From NCBI GenBank assembly GCA_021850085.1, contig JAJZRZ010000076.1:1-7843 (forward strand): a DNA stretch of 7,843 nt, written 5' to 3'. Of the stretch, positions 5,918 to 7,843 are shown in pieces. Source of the DNA: Actinomycetes bacterium (GTDB lineage Bacteria > Actinomycetota > Coriobacteriia > Anaerosomatales > Anaerosomataceae). A program made the position numbers and the translations under genes. Position 1 is the first letter of the stretch; every line of letters begins with the position of its first letter. Under the pieces are notes generated by a model that was not told the DNA's origin, searched no databases, and was given only the letters and a program-made list of their open reading frames with translations.

Positions 5918-6193
5918 ATGAAGTCCCTCTTGCGCTACACCGGCCTCGTTCTGGCCCTGTTCGTGTTCGCCCTCGTGCTGGTGGTATGCGGCGAGGGTGG
6001 TTTCACATCGTGCCACTCCGAATCTCATCCGAAGGCCGACCGCGGCGCCCGGGCCGAGACATCTGCGACCGGCCGGGTTCTGGGTTGGCGTCCCCACGTG
6101 CACCTCGTCCGCGGCGGCTGGCTATGGCCTGCGCGATGCGCGGGCGATACATTGCCGTTCCTGCCGGTCTCGATCTCGCCGCTGCGGATCTGA
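5918..6193 (+). CDS. Possible small membrane or exported protein, unknown function
   Basis: A 91-residue reading frame not recognised as any family. The N-terminus looks like a signal or membrane anchor: basic start MKSLLR, then a hydrophobic run (about 8-23) ending at Cys24. The LVVC there is a poor lipobox because position -1 is Val. The rest is Gly/Arg/Trp-rich without clear secondary-structure pattern and could be out of frame or non-coding. There is no Shine-Dalgarno site, but an extended -10 sits at leaderless distance. It lies 63 nt before the next gene on the same strand. It may be a real small protein, the remnant of a larger one, or chance. Confidence 0.4.
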   Translation: MKSLLRYTGLVLALFVFALVLVVCGEGGFTSCHSESHPKADRGARAETSATGRVLGWRPHVHLVRGGWLWPARCAGDTLPFLPVSISPLRI

Positions 6194-6256
6194 CGGGCGG
6201 TCTGTGTGGTCCGTTCCCGCTGAAGCTTTCGCTTCCTTTCACTGAGGAGTCCGTCC

Positions 6257-7471
6257 ATGCGTCGAATCGTTCGATTGTCCGTCTTCGCGGTGCTGGTCCT
6301 CCTGATCGCGAGCATCGCCGCTCCTGCCTTCGCCGCACCTTCGGCGTGGAAGTTCGTCGATGTCACGCTGCAGTACGATAACCGGTCGCTCCTGCTGGTC
6401 GGAGGCGAGTTGCCCGAGGAGATCCTCCTGCCGTACGAGGCCGAGTTGGCCGTGCCCGCTGGCTCGATGTTGCTGTGGATCGGGGAGGTGCTCGGAGGTC
6501 CTTTGGCCGATGACCCCGAACTTAAGTACGAGAAGCGTACCGAAGGCGGGTTCGACATCTATCGGTTCACGCTGACGCAGTCTCGGGTCGCGCAGGTCGA
6601 GGTGGCTCTTTCCGGTGTGAACTCGTTCGACGGAGTGACCTATACGTCCTCGCTCGCCTGGACCGCGTGGCAGGACCTGCCTGAGGTCCGCGTCGCGCAC
6701 CGCATCCCCCGTGGTGCCCAGATCACCCAGACCGCCGAGGGCGCTTCGATGCTCGCGGGTGACGATCAGGTCAGCTGCTACGCGAAGACCGCCAGCAACG
6801 TGAAGGCCGGGGATGCGATAGACCTTTCGTTCGCGTACCAGGCGGGTGCACCGGGTGTCGGGTCCGCCACGGCGAACTCGAACACGATCGCCTATGTGAT
6901 CGTGGCCGGAGCCGCGGTGGTCCTGATCGGCCTACTCATATTCGCCCTGCGTCGCAGACCGGCTTTCGAGGACCTGACCGAAGATTCAGAGAGTGAGGAA
7001 CCCATGGCGAAACAAGCCGCTCCTGTTGCGGCGAAGAAGAAATCCGCTCCCGAGCCGCAGCCAGCACCGAGTACCGGACTCAAGCCGAAGACCGTGCTGA
7101 TCGGCGTCGGCGCGCTGGTCGCGGTCGCTATCGTGGTCGCTGTCAGCGCAGGCATGGGTGCGAAGCCATCGGGTGGCCTGCTGACCAAGGACTTCGGTGC
7201 CGTGAGCGCGTGTCAGACGACTGAGCTGGCTCTCACACCCGTCGCGGGCGTAGACCTCGAAGCCGAAGGCGCTGCGATCGTTGATGCGTTCGTAGGTCAG
7301 CGAGGAATCGGCATCGTGTCGCTCGATGCCGCCACCGGGCGTATGAGCGTGGAGTTCTGCACCTCAGACCAGACCCTTGAGACGCTTGCGCAGATCGTCT
7401 CCTCCACCGGTTTGGTCAACGCGTCGCCGGCTGCTCCGCCATCGGTTCCAGCCACAACCACCGTTCAGTAG
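6257..7471 (+). CDS. Exported two-transmembrane protein of unknown function with C-terminal ferredoxin-like-patterned domain
   Basis: Not recognised as a named family. The 404 residues begin with a clear signal peptide (1-26, likely cut after AFA). A soluble extracytoplasmic domain follows (about 28-205), rich in beta pattern, with one Cys (174). Transmembrane helix 1 (209-231) ends in RRRP. A charged cytoplasmic linker (232-278; acidic, then KKK and Pro-rich) leads to transmembrane helix 2 (279-299). The extracytoplasmic C-terminal domain (about 312-388) shows a beta-alpha-beta-beta-alpha-beta pattern resembling heavy-metal-associated domains, but lacks their CxxC; its Cys319 and Cys368 might form a disulfide. 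A Thr/Pro-rich tail ends it. The ATG follows GAGGAG with a 7-nt spacer. An intrinsic terminator follows 26 nt after the stop, so it is the last gene of its unit. Domain limits and topology are inferred from hydropathy by eye. Confidence 0.9.
   Translation: MRRIVRLSVFAVLVLLIASIAAPAFAAPSAWKFVDVTLQYDNRSLLLVGGELPEEILLPYEAELAVPAGSMLLWIGEVLGGPLADDPELKYEKRTEGGFDIYRFTLTQSRVAQVEVALSGVNSFDGVTYTSSLAWTAWQDLPEVRVAHRIPRGAQITQTAEGASMLAGDDQVSCYAKTASNVKAGDAIDLSFAYQAGAPGVGSATANSNTIAYVIVAGAAVVLIGLLIFALRRRPAFEDLTEDSESEEPMAKQAAPVAAKKKSAPEPQPAPSTGLKPKTVLIGVGALVAVAIVVAVSAGMGAKPSGGLLTKDFGAVSACQTTELALTPVAGVDLEAEGAAIVDAFVGQRGIGIVSLDAATGRMSVEFCTSDQTLETLAQIVSSTGLVNASPAAPPSVPATTTVQ
6995..7006 (+). promoter_or_regulatory. 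Internal ribosome site and in-frame ATG within the two-transmembrane gene
   Basis: GAGGA (6995-6999) lies 4 nt before an in-frame ATG (7004) at codon 250. Starting there would give a 155-residue protein comprising the basic linker, the second transmembrane helix and the C-terminal domain. This break falls exactly between the two halves of the long protein. Confidence 0.35.
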
Positions 7472-7497
7472 CAGTCTGAGGGTAATTTGCGGTTCCG

Positions 7498-7535
7498 AAG
7501 AAGCCCCTCCGGCATTTTTGCCGGAGGGGCTTCTT
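7498..7535 (+). terminator. Intrinsic terminator
   Basis: Perfect 16-bp GC-rich stem (7498-7513 with 7520-7535), loop ATTTTT, followed by GGCGTTTCTT. It starts 26 nt after the stop of the two-transmembrane gene and reads equally well on the opposite strand, where AAAAAT forms the loop. Confidence 0.88.
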
Positions 7536-7780
7536 GGCGTTTCTTATCAGTGCCGGGGCCTGGCGACGCCGTTTCGGGCCTCCGGATTCCGCGCCGGTCC
7601 CCACTGGCTCTGCGAATCCCCGGCGGCGGCACGGTCACGGCCTCGGACGGCTCTCCCTCGACGGCCCTGCTCGAGGTCACCCGCCCGAAAGCCGGATCTC
7701 GCGCAGCCGTTCAATTTATGCCCAACGGTCGGTTATCGATGGCCGACGGCAAGAATCAGGTATTGCCTCAGTGGAGGCCC
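7536..7780. other. Non-coding stretch upstream of the edge gene
   Basis: I see no convincing gene here: open frames on both strands lack family sequence and ribosome sites. Short stems occur, for example GTCGG (7728-7732) with CCGAC (7743-7747) and GCCTC (7765-7769) with GAGGC (7774-7778). TTGCCT (7763-7768) could be a -35, with weak -10 candidates inside the palindrome that follows. The region may be a long leader for the gene starting at the window edge. Confidence 0.35.
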
Positions 7781-7833
7781 TGAGATTATTCTCATCAAGT
7801 TTGAGAAGTGTGCGTTGCGTCACACTTGAGGAG
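7781..7833 (+). promoter_or_regulatory. Overlapping inverted repeats before the edge gene
   Basis: TGAGATTATTCTCA (7781-7794) is a near-palindrome. TTCTCA (7789-7794) also pairs with TGAGAA (7802-7807). AAGTGTG (7806-7812) pairs with CACACTT (7821-7827) around 8 nt. CTCATCAAGT (7791-7800) can pair with ACTTGAGGAG (7824-7833) with one mismatch, which would cover the ribosome site. These may be a repressor operator or alternative RNA folds. Confidence 0.4.
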
Positions 7834-7835
7834 GA
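7828..7835 (+). promoter_or_regulatory. Ribosome binding site of a gene starting at the window edge
   Basis: GAGGAGGA is a near-perfect Shine-Dalgarno sequence. The window ends in AT at 7842-7843, 6 nt after it, so an ATG completed by the next base is expected. The gene itself is not visible. Confidence 0.6.
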
Positions 7836-7843
7836 ATCCGAAT

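Noticed and set aside
5547..5921. Rightward frame containing ISSVGERFLHTEEVTGSNPVSPT-type sequence
   Set aside because: This is the familiar spurious translation of a tRNA gene (here tRNA-Val) joined to an out-of-frame part of galE.
6025..6700. Leftward frames across the gap and the start of the two-transmembrane gene
   Set aside because: There are no motifs and no ribosome sites, and they overlap a plus-strand gene with a signal peptide and a good Shine-Dalgarno site.
7566..7660. Cobalamin-riboswitch resemblance (GGTCCCCACTGG and GCGAATCC)
   Set aside because: The essential GGGAA core and a B12 box in the right order are missing; short GC-rich matches are expected by chance.
7781..7795. 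Fur box (7-1-7 palindrome) at TGAGATTATTCTCA
   Set aside because: The halves resemble Fur-type GAGAAT sites but the spacing is one base short of 7-1-7 and the regulated gene is unseen, so it is kept only as a generic operator-like repeat.
7465..7829. Small frames on both strands after the last terminator
   Set aside because: They run through the terminator hairpin, are Arg/Pro/Ser-rich, and lack convincing starts.

Overview
The window is GC-rich bacterial chromosome with short intergenic gaps, CCA-encoding tRNA genes, several GTG starts and mostly clear Shine-Dalgarno sites. The gene mix (a PASTA-containing amidase, a GAF plus HD-GYP protein, nucleotide-sugar enzymes, and a cation ATPase under a manganese riboswitch) suits a high-GC Gram-positive-type organism, perhaps an actinobacterial lineage such as Coriobacteriia. 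This placement is a guess from style and content; no taxonomic marker is present.

Left edge (1-1034). A P-type cation-transporting ATPase is read leftward and runs off the window after its actuator-domain TGES motif. Its long leader carries the conserved blocks of a yybP-ykoY (manganese-sensing) riboswitch. A promoter lies just upstream of the aptamer, and a hairpin that competes with the aptamer's closing stem lies just downstream. The ATPase is therefore probably a Mn2+ (or Mn2+/Ca2+) exporter switched on by manganese.

Centre (1035-5644), all rightward. A tRNA with a CAT anticodon is followed after 28 nt by a membrane-anchored PASTA/N-acetylmuramoyl-L-alanine amidase. Next come a GDP-L-fucose synthase-type epimerase/reductase, a GAF/HD-GYP c-di-GMP phosphodiesterase and a UDP-glucose 4-epimerase (GalE). 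The theme is the cell surface: peptidoglycan cleavage, fucose and galactose precursors for surface glycans, and c-di-GMP turnover that could tune surface behaviour.

Right part (5645-7843). A tRNA-Val(CAC) with its own terminator hairpin is followed by a possible leaderless small membrane ORF. Then comes an exported two-transmembrane protein of unknown function, which has a well-placed internal start and a C-terminal domain with a ferredoxin-like pattern. A strong intrinsic terminator closes it. The last 300 bases lead to a gene that begins at the very edge: there is a strong Shine-Dalgarno site preceded by overlapping inverted repeats, one of which could mask that site.

I saw no transposon, CRISPR array, phage gene or rRNA. 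The points most worth attention are the manganese riboswitch-ATPase pairing, the competing RNA structures at both edges, and the unrecognised two-part membrane protein.
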